64,000 bases of DNA from Orientallactaga sibirica (taxonomy: Eukaryota > Chordata > Mammalia > Rodentia > Dipodidae): the NCBI GenBank assembly GCA_036365145.1, contig JAEOAD010000015.1, positions 1,674,001-1,738,000 of the forward strand. Direction: 5' to 3'. The notes below the pieces were generated by a model. That model was not told where the DNA came from, did not search any database, and saw nothing but the letters and a program-made list of their open reading frames with translations. Position 1 is the stretch's first letter; the number at the start of each line of letters is the position of its first letter. Of this stretch, positions 1 through 12,700 are shown one piece after another. A program made the position numbers and the translations under genes.

Positions 1-2261
1 TGCATTGCCCACAGGCATCATCCATTCCTTAGGTAAAGGTCAACACCTGCCTGGCCCAGAGGGATCATCCATTCCTTATGTAAAGGTAAAAACCTGCATT
101 GTGCACAGAGAACATCCATTCCTTTTGTAAAGTTAAACACCAGAATAGAACAGAGGGATCTTAAAATCCTTAGGTAATAGTAAACACCTGCAATGCACAG
201 AGGGATCATCCATTCCTTAGGTAAAGCTAAAAACCTGCATTGCACAGAGGGATCATCCATTCCTTAGGTAACTGTAAACAGCTGCATTGAACAGAGGGAT
301 CATCCAATCCTTAGATAAGGGTAGGCAGCTGAATTGAACAGAGGGATCATCTATTCTTTAGGTAAAGATCAACACCTGCATTGCACAGAGGGATCATCCA
401 TTCCTTAGGTAATGGTAAACACCTGGATTGCACAGAGGGATAATCCATTCCGTAGATAACGGTAAACACCTGCATTGCACAGAGGGATCATCCAATCCTT
501 CGGTAAAGGTCAACACCTGCCTGACCAAGAGGGATCATCCATTCCTTATGTAAAGGTAAACACCTGCATTGCACACAGAGAACATCCATTCTTTTTTTTT
601 AAAGGTAAACACCTGCATTTAACAGAGTTATCTTTCATTCCTTAGGTAATAGTATACTCCTGCAATGCACAGAGGGATTATCCATTCCTAAGACAAATAT
701 AAACGCCTGCAATGCCTGGGGGGTCATCCGTTCCTTAGGTAAAGCTAAAAACCTGCATTGCACAGAGGGATTAGCCATTCCTTAGGTAAAGGTAAACACC
801 TGCATTGCACAGATGGATCATCCATTCCTTAGGTAATGGTAAAGACCTGCATTGAACAGAGGGATTATCCATTCCTTAGTTAACGGTAAACACCTGCGTT
901 GAAGAGAGGCATCATCTATTCCTTAGGTAAAGATCAATACCTGCATTGCACAGAGGGATCACCGATTCCTTAAGTAAAGTTCAAAATCTACATTACACAG
1001 AAGGTCATCCATTCCTTAGCTAATGGACAACACCTGCAATGCAGAGAGGGATCTTCCATTCATTCGGTAAATATAAACACCTCCATTGCACAGAGGAATC
1101 ATCCTTTCCATAGGTAAAGGTAAACACCAGCATTGAACATAGGCATCTTCCATTCCTTAGGTAATAATAAACATCTGCAATGCATAGAGGGATCATCCCA
1201 TTTCTTACATAAACGTAAACACCTGCAATGAACAGAGGTATCATCCATTCCTTAGGGAAAGGTAATCACCTGAGTTGCACAGACGGATCATCCATTCCAT
1301 AGTTACGAGGTGAACACGTGCATTGCCCAGAGGCATCATCCGTTCCTTACATAAAGGTCAACACCTGCATTTTACAGAGGGATCAACCATTCCTTAGGTA
1401 AAGGTAAACACCTGCCTTGCACAGAGAGTTCATTCATTCCTTATGTAAAGGTCAACACCTGCCTGGCCAAGAAAGATCATCCATTCCTTACGTGAAGGTA
1501 ACACCTGCATTGCACATAGGGAAGATCCATTCCTTTGGTAAAGGTAAACACCTGCATTGAACAGAGGGATCTTCTATTCCTTAGGAAATAGTAAACACCT
1601 ACAATGCACAGAGGGATCATCCATTCCTAAGGCAAATATAAACACCTGCAATGCACAGAGGGATCATCCATTGCTTAGGTAAAGGTAAACCCGTGCAGTA
1701 CACAGAGGGATCATCCATTCCTTAGGTAAAGGTCAACACCTACATTGCACAGAGGGATCATCCATTCCTTAGGTAAAGGTCAACACCTGACTGGACCAGA
1801 GGGATCATCCATACCTTATGTAAAGGTAAACACCTGCATTGCACACAGGGAACATCTATTCCTTAGGTAATAGTAAACACCTTCAATGCACCGAGGAATC
1901 ATCCATTCCTAAGATAAATGTAAACACCAACAATGCACAGAGGGATCATCTATTCCTTAGGTAAGTGTATACACCTGCATTGCACAGTGGGATCATCCAT
2001 TCCTTAAGTGAAGGTAGAAACCTGCATTGAACAGAGGGATCATCCCACTCCTTACATGAATGTAAACAACTGCATTGAACAAAAGGATCCTCCATTCCTT
2101 AGATAATGGTAAACACCTGCATTGCAGAGAAGGATGATCCATTCTTTAGGTAACTGTAAACACCTACATTGCACAGAGGGATTATACATTCCTTAGATAA
2201 AGGTAAACACCTGCATTACACAGAGGGATCATCAATTCCTTAGGTTAACATAAACACCTGC
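1..2261 (+). repeat. 47-bp tandem satellite, left edge segment
   Basis: Head-to-tail copies of a 47-bp monomer fill this segment and run off the window edge. Each monomer contains the sub-motifs CATTCCTTAGGTAAAG, AAACACCTGCATTG and CAGAGGGATCAT in that order; positions 34621-34667 are a clean example of the consensus unit. The consensus is about 45% GC and has no CpG. Individual copies differ mainly by substitutions. Several variant monomers recur here, including one reading CCTGCCTGG in place of CCTGCATTG (near 45, 515 and 1456) and one with GTAATAGTAAAC. A T-run lies at 592-600. The small open frames in this stretch are satellite translations and not genes. Confidence 0.97.
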
Positions 2262-2534
2262 GGGCTGGAGAGATGGCTTAGCGGTTAAGGCGCCTGCCTC
2301 CTAAGCCTAAGAATGCTGGTTCCAATCCCCAGCTGTTTAGCCAGATGCAAAGTGACGCAAAGGCGTAATGCTGCACTTGACCACAAGGGGCGCACACATC
2401 TGGATTTCGTTCACAGCCTCTGAGAGACTGCTGGCGCGCCCATCTCTATCTGTCTCCCTCTCACTCTCTGTCTGTCTCTCTCTGTGTCTCTCTCCAAAAA
2501 TAAATAAAATTTAAAAAAATATTTTAAAAAAAAG
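2262..2534 (+). mobile_element. tRNA-derived SINE, B2 superfamily (Dip-like)
   Basis: A short interspersed element interrupts the satellite. It opens with a tRNA-like head: a pol III A box TGGCTTAGCGG at 2274-2284 and a slightly degenerate B box GGTTCCAATCC at 2318-2328. A body with CACAAGGGGCGCA follows, then a pyrimidine-rich CTCTCT/TGTCTC tract around 2440-2500 and an A-rich AATAAATAAA tail. The head resembles murid B2, but the body matches what I recall of the Dip SINE of jerboas; the family name is from memory. The satellite register overlaps across the insertion: 2250-2261 and 2535-2546 are an imperfect 12-bp target-site duplication with one mismatch, as expected for L1-driven retroposition. 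It lacks the GTCCCAC segment present in the second SINE of this window. Confidence 0.9.
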
Positions 2535-4300
2535 ATCAACACCTGCATTGAACAGAGGGATCATTCATTTCTTATGTAAAGGTCAACAACTGCATTAACA
2601 GAGGGATCTTGCATTTCTTAGGTAAAGATCAAGACCTGCATTTCACAAACGGATCATCCATTCCTTATGTAAAGGTCAACACCTGCATTGCACAGAAGGA
2701 TCATCCATTCCTTATGTAAAGGACAACACTGGCATTGTATAGAGGGAACTTCCATTCATTAGGTAAATTTAAACACCTCCATTGCACAGAGTAATCATCC
2801 TTTCCTTAGGTAAATGTAAACACCAGCATTGAACATAGGCATGTTCCCATCCTTAAGTAATAGTAAACACATGCAATACACAGAGGGATCATCCCATTCC
2901 TTACATAAATGTTAACACCTGCTTTGAACAGAGTGATCATAAATTCCTTAGGTAAAGTAAAACCCCTGCCTTGCACAGAGGGATCTACTCATTAGGTAAA
3001 GATCAACTCATGCATTGCACAGAGGGATCATCCATTCCTTAGGTAAAGGTCAAAACCTGAATAGCGCAGAAGGATCATCCATTCCTTTTGTAATGGACAA
3101 CACCTTCATAGCACAGAGGGATCTTCCATTCCTTAGGTAAAGTTGAACAACTGCATTGCACAGAGGGATCATCTATTCGTTAGGTAAATGTAAACACCAG
3201 CATTGAGCAGAGGGATCATCCATTCCTTAGAAAACGGTAAACACCTGCAATGAACAGAGGGATCATCCATTCCTTAGGTCAAGGTAAATACCAGCATTGC
3301 ACAGAGGGATCATCTATTCGTTAGGTAAAGGTCAACACCTGCATTGCACAGAGGTTAATCCATTCCTTAGGTAAAGGTAAACACCTGCATTGCACAGATG
3401 AATCATCAATTCCTTAGGTAACTTTAAACACCTGCATTGAACATAGGGATCATCCATTCCTTAGATAACGGTAAACACTTGCATTGAACAGAGGGCTCAT
3501 CTCTTCCTTAGGTAAAGATCAACACCTTCATTGCACAAAGAGATCATCCCATTCTTTATGTAAGGGTAAACACCTGCATTTCACAGAGGGATCATCCATT
3601 CCATAGGTAATGGTAAACACCTGCATTGACCAGAGGGATGATCCATTCCTTAGATTACAGTAAACACCTGCATTGAACAGAGGGATCATACATTCCTTAG
3701 GTAAAGGTAAACACCTTCATTGAACAGAGGGATCACCCATTCCATAGGTAAAGTTCAACACCTGCACTGCAAAGAGGGATCATCCATTCCTTAGGTAAAG
3801 GACTACACCTGCATTGCACCGAGGGATCATCAATTCCTTAAGTAAAGGTCAACACCTGCATTACACAGAGGGATCATCCTTTCCTTAAGTAAAGGTAAAC
3901 ACCTGCCTGGTCCAGATGGATCATCCATACTTTATATAATGGTGAACAGCTGCATTGCACACAAGAAACATTCATTCTTGGGACAGGTAAACACCTGCAT
4001 TGCACAGAGGGATCATCGTTTCCTTAAGTAAAGGTCAACATCTGCCTGGTCCAGATAGATCAACCATTGCTTACGTAGCAGTAAACACCTGCATTTCACG
4101 CAGGGAACATCACTCCTTAGGTGAAGGTAGAAACCTGCGTTGAACAGAGGGATAATCCTTCTTTAGGTAAAGGTAGACACCTGCGTTGAACAGAGGTATC
4201 ATCCATTAGTTAGGTAATGGTAAACATCTGCAGTGATGAGAGGGATCATCCATTCCTTAGATAATGGTAAACACCTGCATTTAACAGAGGGATCATCCAT

Positions 4301-4770
4301 TACTTAGGTAACTGTAAACACGTACATTGAACAGAGGCATCATCCATTCCTAAGATAACGGTAAACACCTGCATTGAACAGAGGGATCATATATTCCTTA
4401 GGTAAAGATCAATACCTGCATTGCACAGAGGGATCATCCATTCCTTAGGTAAAGGTAAACACATGCATTATACAGAAAGATCATCCATTCCTTAGGTAAT
4501 GGTAAACACCTGGATTGCACAGAGGGATCATCCATTACTTAGGTAACTGTAAACACGTACATTGAACAGAGGCATCATCCATTCCTAAGATAACGGTAAA
4601 CACCTGCATTGAACAGAGGGATCATATATTCCTTAGGTAAAGATCAATACCTGCATTGCACAGAGGGATCATCCATTCCTTAGGTAAAGGTAAACACATG
4701 CATTATACAGAAAGATCATCCATTCCTTAGGTAATGGTAAACACCTGGATTGCACAGAGGGATCATCCAT
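4301..4770 (+). repeat. 235-bp (5-monomer) recent tandem duplication
   Basis: Positions 4301-4535 and 4536-4770 are near-perfect copies of one another, offset by 235 bp, which is exactly five monomers. Private variants are shared by both copies, including ACACGTACATTG, AAGATAACGG and TTATACAGAAAGATC. Such shared rare variants are not expected between random monomers, so this is a recent unequal-exchange or slippage event. Confidence 0.93.
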
Positions 4771-4960
4771 TCCTTAGGTAAAGGTAACCACCTTCATTTA
4801 ACATAGGGATCTTCCATTCCTTAGGTAATAGTATACACCTGCAATGCACAGATGGAACATCCATTCCTTAGGTAAAGGTAAACAGCTGCAATGAACAGAG
4901 GGATAATCCGTTCCTTAGGTAAGGGTGAATACCTGCATTGAACAGAGGGATCATCCATTC

Positions 4961-5238
4961 CTTAAGTAAAGGTAGAAACCTGCGTTGAACCGTGGGATCA
5001 TCCTTCTTTATGTAAAGGTAAACACCTGCGTTGAAAAGAGGTATCTTCCATTACTTAGGTAAAGTAAACACCTGCATTGAAAAGAGGGATCATCCATTCC
5101 TTAAGTAAAGGTAGAAACCTGCGTTGAACCGTGGGATCATCCTTCTTTATGTAAAGGTAAACACCTGCGTTGAAAAGAGGTATCTTCCATTACTTAGGTA
5201 AAGTAAACACCTGCATTTAAAAGAGGGATCACTTATTC
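4961..5238 (+). repeat. 139-bp (3-monomer) recent tandem duplication
   Basis: The segment beginning CTTAAGTAAAGGTAGAAACC at 4961 is repeated from 5100, an offset of 139 bp, or three monomers less two bases. Both copies share the rare variants TTGAACCGTGGG and GAAAAGAGGTATCTTCC and the short GTAAAGTAAAC unit. The match weakens near 5218 where GCATTGAAAAG becomes GCATTTAAAAG. Confidence 0.9.
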
Positions 5239-8200
5239 CTTAGGTAAAGTTTAACACCTGCATTGCACAGAGGTATCATCATATTCTTTAGGTAAATGTA
5301 AACACCTGCATTGCGCAGAGGGTACATATATTCCTTAGGTAAAGGTAAATACCTGCATTGGACTTAGTGATATCCATTCCTAAGGCAAATGTAAACACCT
5401 GCAATGTACAGAGGGATCTCCATTCTTTAGGTAATGGCATAAACCTACATTGAACAGAGATCATCCATTCCTTAGATAATGGTAAACACCTACATTAAAC
5501 AGAGGGATCATCTATTCCTTAGGTAAAGATTAAAACCTGCATTGCACAGAGGGAACTTCCATTCCATAGGTATAAGTAAACACCTGAATTCCACAGACGG
5601 ATCATCCAATCCTTAGGTAAAGGACAACACTTGCATTGCACAGAGGGAAATTCCATTTCTTAGGTAAAGGTCAACACCTGCCTTGCACAGAGAGATCATC
5701 CATTCCTTAGGTAAAGGTCAAAACCTTCCTGGCCCAGAGGGATCATCCATTCCTTATGTAAAGGTAAACAAGTGCATTACACACAGGGAACAAGCATTCC
5801 TTTGGTAAAGGTAAACACCTGAATTGAACAGAGGTATCTTCCATTCTTTGGGAATAGTAAACACCTGCAATGCACAGAATTATCATCCATTCCTAATGTA
5901 AAGGTAAACACCTGCCATGCACAGAGAGATAATCCATTCCTTAGGTAAGGGTAAACACCTGCATTGCACAGAGGGATCATCCATTCCTTCAGTAAAGGTA
6001 GAAACCTGCGTTGAACAGAAGGTTCATCCTTCTTTAGGTAAATGTAAACACCTGCATTGAACAGAGGTATCTTCTATTCTTTTGGAATAATAATCACCTG
6101 CAATGCACAGAAGGATCATCCATCCCTAAGGTAAAGGTAAACACCTGCAATGCACAGAGGGATTATCGATTCCTTAGGTAAAGGTAAACACCTGCAATGC
6201 ACAGAAGGATCATCCATTCCTAAGGTAAAGGTAAACACCTGCATTTAACAGAGGATCATTTATTCCTTAGGTAAAGTTTAACACCTGCATTGCACAGAGT
6301 TATCATCACATTCTTTAGGTAAAGATAAACACCTGCATTGTACAGATGGATCATCCATTCCTTAGGTGAATGTAAACCCCTGCATTGCACAGAGGAATCA
6401 TTCATTCTTTAGGTAATTGTAAACACCTGCATTGAACAGAGGAATCATCCATTTCTTAGATAACGGTTAACTCCTGCATTGAACAGAGGGATCATCCATT
6501 CCTTATATAAAGGTAAACACCTGCATTGCACACAGGGAACATTCATTCTTTTGGTAAAGGTAAACACCTGCATTGAACAGAGGTATCTTCCATTCATTGG
6601 GAACAGTAAACACCTGCAATGCACAGAAGGATCATCCATTCCTTAGGTAAGGGTAAACACCTGCAATGCACAGAGGGATCATCCTTTCCTTAGGTAAAGG
6701 TAGAAATCTGTGTTGAACTGAGGGATCATCCTTCTTTGGCAAAGGTAAACACCTGCGTTGAACAGAGATACCATTCATTCCTTAGGTAAAGCTAAACACC
6801 TGCATTGAACAGAGGGATCATCCATTCCTTAGATAACGGTAAACACCTGCATTGCACAGAGGGATCATTTATTCATTAGGTAAAGTTTAACACCTGCATT
6901 GCACAGAGGGATCATCCCATTACTTAGGTAAAGGTAAACACGAGCATTCCACAGCGGGATCATCAATTCCTTAGGTAAAGGTAAACACCTGCAATTCACA
7001 GAAGGATCACCTGTTCCTAAGGTAAAGGTAAACACTTGCATTGAACAGAGTGATCATTTATTCCTTAGGGAAAGTTTAACACCTGCATTGCACAGAGGTA
7101 TCATCACATTCCTAAGGTAAAGATAAACACCTGCATTGCACAGACGGATCATCCATTCCTTAGGTATATGTAAACACCTGCATTGCACAGAGTAATCACT
7201 CATTCTTTAGGTAACTGTAAACACCTGCATTGAACTGAGGGATCATCCATTTCTTAGATAACGGTTAACTCCTGCATTGAACAGAGGGATGATCTATTCC
7301 TTAGGTAAAGATCAACACCTGCATTGCACAGAGGGATCATCCCATTCCTTAGGTAAAGGTAAATACCTGCATTGCACAGAGGGATATCAATTCCTCAGGT
7401 AAAAGTAGAAACCTGCGTTGAATAGAGGGACCACCCATCTTTAGGTAAAGGTGATCACCTGTTTTGAACAGAGGTATCATTCATTCCTTAGATAACGGTA
7501 AACACCTGCATTGAACAGAAGGATCATCCATAACCTAGAAAACGGTAAACACTTGCATTGAACAAAGGGATCAAATATTCCTTAGGTAATGTTCAGCACT
7601 TGCATTGCACATAGGGATCATCCCATTCCTTAGGTAAAGGTAAACACCTGCATTGCAAATGGGGATCATCCATTCCTTATGTAAAGGTAAACACCTGCAT
7701 TGCACAGAGTGATCATCCATTCCTTAGATAACTGTAAACACCTGCATTGAACAGGTGAATCATCTATTTCTTATGTAAAGGTCAACACTTTCATTGCACA
7801 GAGGGATGATCCATTTCTTAGTTAACTGTATACACCTGCATTGTACAAAGGAATCATCCATTCCTTAGGTACACGTAAAAACTACCAATACACAAAGGGA
7901 TCATCTATTCAGTAGGTAAGGGTAAACACCTGATTTGCACAGAGTGATCATACATTCCTTAGGCTAAGGTAAACTCCTGAATTGAACAGAGGTATCATCC
8001 ATTCCTTAGATAATGGTAAACACCTGCATTGAAAAGGGGAATCATCTATTTCTTAGGTAAAGATCAACACCTGCATTGCACAGAGGGATCATCCATTCCT
8101 TAGGTAAAGGTAAACACCTGCATTGCACAGAAGGATCATCCATTTTTTAGGTAACTGTCAACACCTGCTAGCCCAGAGGGATCATCCATTCCCTATGTAA

Positions 8201-9433
8201 AGGTAAACACGTGTTTTGCACATAGGGAGCAACATTTCCTTTGGTAAAGGTAAACACATGCACTGAACAGAGGGATCATCCATTCCTTAGGTAAAGGTAA
8301 ACACCTCCATTTAAGAGAGGGATCTTCCATTCTTAGGTAATAGTAAACACCTGCAATGCACAGAAGGATCATCCATTCCTTAGGTAATGCTAGAAACCTG
8401 CGTTTAACAGAGGGATCATCCTTCTTTGACAAAGGCAATCAACTGCGTTGAACAGAGATATCATCCACTCCTTAGATAACGGTAAACACCTGTATTGCAC
8501 ATAAGGCTCATTTATTCCTTAGGTAAAGTTTAACACCTGCATTGCACAGAGGGATCAAACCTTTCTTGGTAAAGGTAAACACCTGCAATGCACAGGGATC
8601 ATCCATTCCTTACATAAAGGTCAACACCTGCCTGGCCCAGAGGGATCATCCATAACTTATGTAAGTTAAACACCTGCATTGCACACAGGGAACATCCATT
8701 CCTTAGGTAATAGTAAACACCTGCAATTCACAGAGGGATCATCAATTCTGAAGGTAAATGTAAACACCTACAATGCACAGAGGGATCGTCTATTCCTTAG
8801 GTAAGGGTATACACCTGCATTGAACTGGGGATCATCCATTAATTAAGTAAAGGTAGAAACCTGGTTTAAAGAGAGGGATCATACTTCTTTAGGTAAAGGA
8901 AGACACCTGCGTTAAACAGAGGGATCATGCATTCCTTAGGTAACATTAAACACCTGCATTGCACAGAGGGATCATCTATTCCTTAGTTAATGGTAAACAC
9001 CTGCAGTGATCAGAGGGATCATCCATTCCTTAGATAACAGGAAACACCTGCATTGAACAGAGGGATCATCCATTCGTTAGGTAACTGTGAACACCTGCAT
9101 TGAACAGAGGGATAATCCATTCCTAAGATAATGGTAATCAACTGCATTGACCAGAGTAATCATCTATTCCTTAGGTAAAAATAAACACCTGAAATGCACA
9201 GAGGGCTCATCCCATTCCTTACATGAACGTAAACACCTGCAATGAACAGAGGGATCATCCATTCCTTAGGTAATGATTAACACCTGCATTGAACAGAAGG
9301 ATCATCCATTCCTTAGGTAATGATCAACACCTGCAATGCACAGAGGGATCATCCATTCCTTAGGTAAAGGTCAACACCTACCTGGTCCACATGTATCATC
9401 CATTCCTTATGTAAAGGTAAAAAACTGCATTTC

Positions 9434-9714
9434 GGGCTGGAGAGATGGCTTAGAAGTTAAGGCGCCTGCCTGGTAAGCCTAAGAATGCTGGTTCCAATCT
9501 CCAGCGGTTCCAATCTCCAGGTCCCACGTTTAGCCAGATGCAAAGTGACACAAGGGCGCAGTGCCGCACTTGCCCACAAGGGGGCGCAACATCTGGATTT
9601 CATTCACAGCAGCTGAGAGACTGCTGGCGCACCCAGCTCTATCTGTCTTCCTGTCACTCTCTATCTGTTTCTTTCTGTGTCTCTGTCCAAAAATAAATAA
9701 AATAATTTAAAAAA
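9434..9714 (+). mobile_element. tRNA-derived SINE, B2 superfamily (Dip-like), second copy
   Basis: This is the same SINE family as at 2262, in the same orientation. The A box is degraded (TGGCTTAGAAG, 9446-9456). The B-box segment is duplicated: GGTTCCAATCTCCAGC at 9490-9505 is followed at once by a second copy from 9506. The body reads GTCCCACGTTTAGCCAG and ACAAGGGGGCGCA, then a pyrimidine-rich stretch and an AATAAATAAAATAATTTAA tail. A 13-bp target-site duplication, AAAAAACTGCATT, lies at 9419-9431 and 9715-9727 and begins right after GGT in the monomer. That is the A-rich top strand expected for an L1 endonuclease nick on the other strand. Confidence 0.9.
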
Positions 9715-12700
9715 AAAAAACTGCATTGCACACAGAGAACATCCATTTCTTCTGTAAAGGTAAACACCTGCATTGAAAAGAGATATCTTTCATTCCTTAG
9801 GTATTAGTAAACACCTGCAAGGCACCGAGGGATCATCCATTCCTAAGACAAATATAAAGAAGTGCAATGCAGAGGGATCATACATTCCTAAGAAAAATAT
9901 AAACACGTACAATGCATAGAGGGATATCCATTCCTTAGGTAACTGTAAACAGCTGCATTGAACAGAGGGATCATCCATTCCTTAGATAAGGGTAAGCACC
10001 TGCATTGAACAGAGTGATCATCCATTCCTTAGGTAATGGACAATAACTGCATTGCACAGAGTGATCATCCATTCCTTAGGTAAAGGGCAACACCTACCTG
10101 GCCCAGAGGGATTATGCATTCCTTATGTAAAGGTAAAAAACTGCATTGCACACAGAGAACATCAATTCCTTCTGTGAAGGTAAACACCTGCATTGAACAG
10201 AGGTATCTTTCATTCCTTAGGTAATAGTAAACACCTGCAATGCACAGAGGGATCATCCATTCCTAAGAAAAATATAAAGAACTGCAATGCAGAGGGATCA
10301 ACAATTCCTTAGGTAAAGCTAAAAACCTGCATTGAACAGAGGTATCATCCATTCCTAAGGTAACTGTAAACACCAGCATTGAACAGAGGGATCATCCATT
10401 CCTTGGATAAGGGTAAGCACCTGCATGGAACAGAGTGATCATTTCTTCCTTAGGTAAATATCAACACCTGCATTGCACAGAGGGATCATATCATTCCTTA
10501 GGAAAAGAGAAACACCTGCATTGCACAGAGGGAACAACCATTCTGTAGATAACGGTAAACACCTGCATTTAACAGAGGGATCATCCATTCCTTAGGTAAT
10601 GGACAATACCTGCGTTGCACAGAGTGATCATCCATTCATTAGGTAAAGGTCAACACCTACCTGTCCCAGAGGGATCATCCATTCCTTATGTAAAGGTAAT
10701 AAACTGCATTGCACACAGAGAACATCCATTCCTTCTGTCCTGCATTGAAGAGAGGTATCTTTCATTACTTTGGTTATAGTAAACACCTGCAATGCACAGA
10801 GGGATCATCCCATTCCTTAGGTAAAGGTAAAAACCTGCATTGAACAGAGGGATCATCCATTCCTAAGGTAACTACTGTAAACACCAGCATTGAAGAGAGG
10901 AATCATCTACTCCTTAGGTAAAGGTCAAAACCTGCATTGCACAGATGGATCATGCCATTCGGTAGGTAAAGGTAAACACCTGCATTGCACAGAAGGATCA
11001 ACCATTCCTTAGGTAAAGGTAAACACCTGCATTGCACAAAGGGATCATCCATTCCTTAGGTAATGGTAAACACCTGGATTGCACAGAGGGATCATACATT
11101 CCTTAGATAACGTTAAACACCTTCATTGAACAGAGGGTTCATTCTTTCCTTAGGTAATGATCAACACCTGCATTACACAGAGAGATCATCCATTCCTTAG
11201 GTAAAGGTCAACACCTGACTGGCCCAGATTGATCATCCATTCCTTATATAAAGATAAAAACATGCATTGCACACAGAGAACATCCATTCCTTTTGTCAAG
11301 GTAAACACTATCATTGAGCAGAGCAATCTTTCATTCCTTAGGTTATATAAACACCTGAAATGCACAGAGGGATCATCCATTCCTACAACAAATATCAACA
11401 CCTGCAATACACAGAGGGATCATCCATTCCTTAGGTCAACCTTAAAACCTGCATTGCACAGAGGGATCATCCATTCTTTAGGTAACTGTAAACAGCTGCA
11501 TTGAACAGAGGGATCATCCATTCCTTAGATAAGGGTAAGCACCTGCGTTGAACAGAGGGATCATCTATTCCTTAGGTAAAGATCAACACCTGTATTGCAC
11601 AGAGAGATCATCCATTCCGTAGATAACGATAAACACCTGCATTGAACAGAGGGATAATCCATTTCTTAGGTAATGATCAACACCTGCAATGCACAGAGGG
11701 ATTATCCATTCCTTACATAAAGGTCAACACCTGCCTAGCACAGAGAGATTATCCATTCCTTATGTAATGGTAAACACCTGCATTGAACAGAGTTATGTTT
11801 CATTCCTTAGGTAATAGTAAAGGCCTGCAATGCACAGAGGGATCATCCATTCCTAAGACAAATATAAACACTTGCAATGCACAAAGGGATTATCCATTCC
11901 TTAGGTAAAGCTAAAAACCTGCATTGCACACAGGGATCATCCATTCCTTAGGTTACTGTAAACACCAGCATTGAACAGTGGGATCATCCATTCTTTAGAT
12001 AAGGGTAAACACCTGCGTTGAAGAGAGGGATCATCTGTTCCTTAAGTAAAGATCAACACCTGCATTGCACAGAGGATTATCTATTCCTTAGGTAAAGGTA
12101 AACACATTCATTGCACAGAGGATTGTCCATTCCTTAGGTAATGATAAACACCTGGATTGCACAGAGGGATCATCGATTCCTTAGATAATGTTAAACACCT
12201 GCATTAAACAGAAGGATCATCCATTCCTTAGGTAATGATCAACACCTGCAATGCACAGAGGGATCATCCATTCCTTAGGTAAATTTCAACACCTGCCTGG
12301 CCCAGATTGATCACCCATTCATTATGTAAAGGTAAAAGCCTACATTGCACACAGAGAACATCCATTCCTTTTTTAAAGGTAAACACTATCATTGAACAGA
12401 GGGATCTTGCATTCCTTAGGTAATAGTAAACAACTGCAATACACAGAGGGTTCATCCATTACTAAGACAAATATAAACACCTGCAAGGGACAGAGGGATC
12501 ATCCATTCATTAGGTCAACCTAAAAACCTGCATTGCACAGAGGGATCATGCATTCCTTAGGTAACTGTAAACAGCTTCATTGAACAGAGTGATCATCCAT
12601 TCCTTAGATAAGGGTAAACACCTGCATTGAACAGAGGGATATTCTATTCCTTAGGTAAAGATCAACACCTGCATTGCACAGAGGGATCATATCATTCCTT

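Larger units (their letters stand above)
2535..9433 (+). repeat. 47-bp tandem satellite
   Basis: This is an uninterrupted run of about 147 monomers in the same orientation as the rest of the window. Substitutions dominate, and most units stay at 47 bp, with recurrent 46- and 48-bp variants (for example the extra C in CATCCCATTCC). It holds two exact-register local duplications, listed separately, at 4301-4770 and 4961-5238. A block at about 2750-2980 reappears nearly unchanged at about 23620-23850. No gene, RNA or other element was seen in it. Confidence 0.96.

Noticed and set aside
2262..2340. A functional tRNA gene
   Set aside because: A and B boxes are present, but the head is part of a SINE with a long body and A-rich tail, and no cloverleaf with an intact anticodon arm was evident.
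11229..11504. 91-residue + strand open frame, with similar ones at 14551-14766 and 14864-15151
   Set aside because: They are made of satellite monomers, with no start context, no domain and no codon bias.
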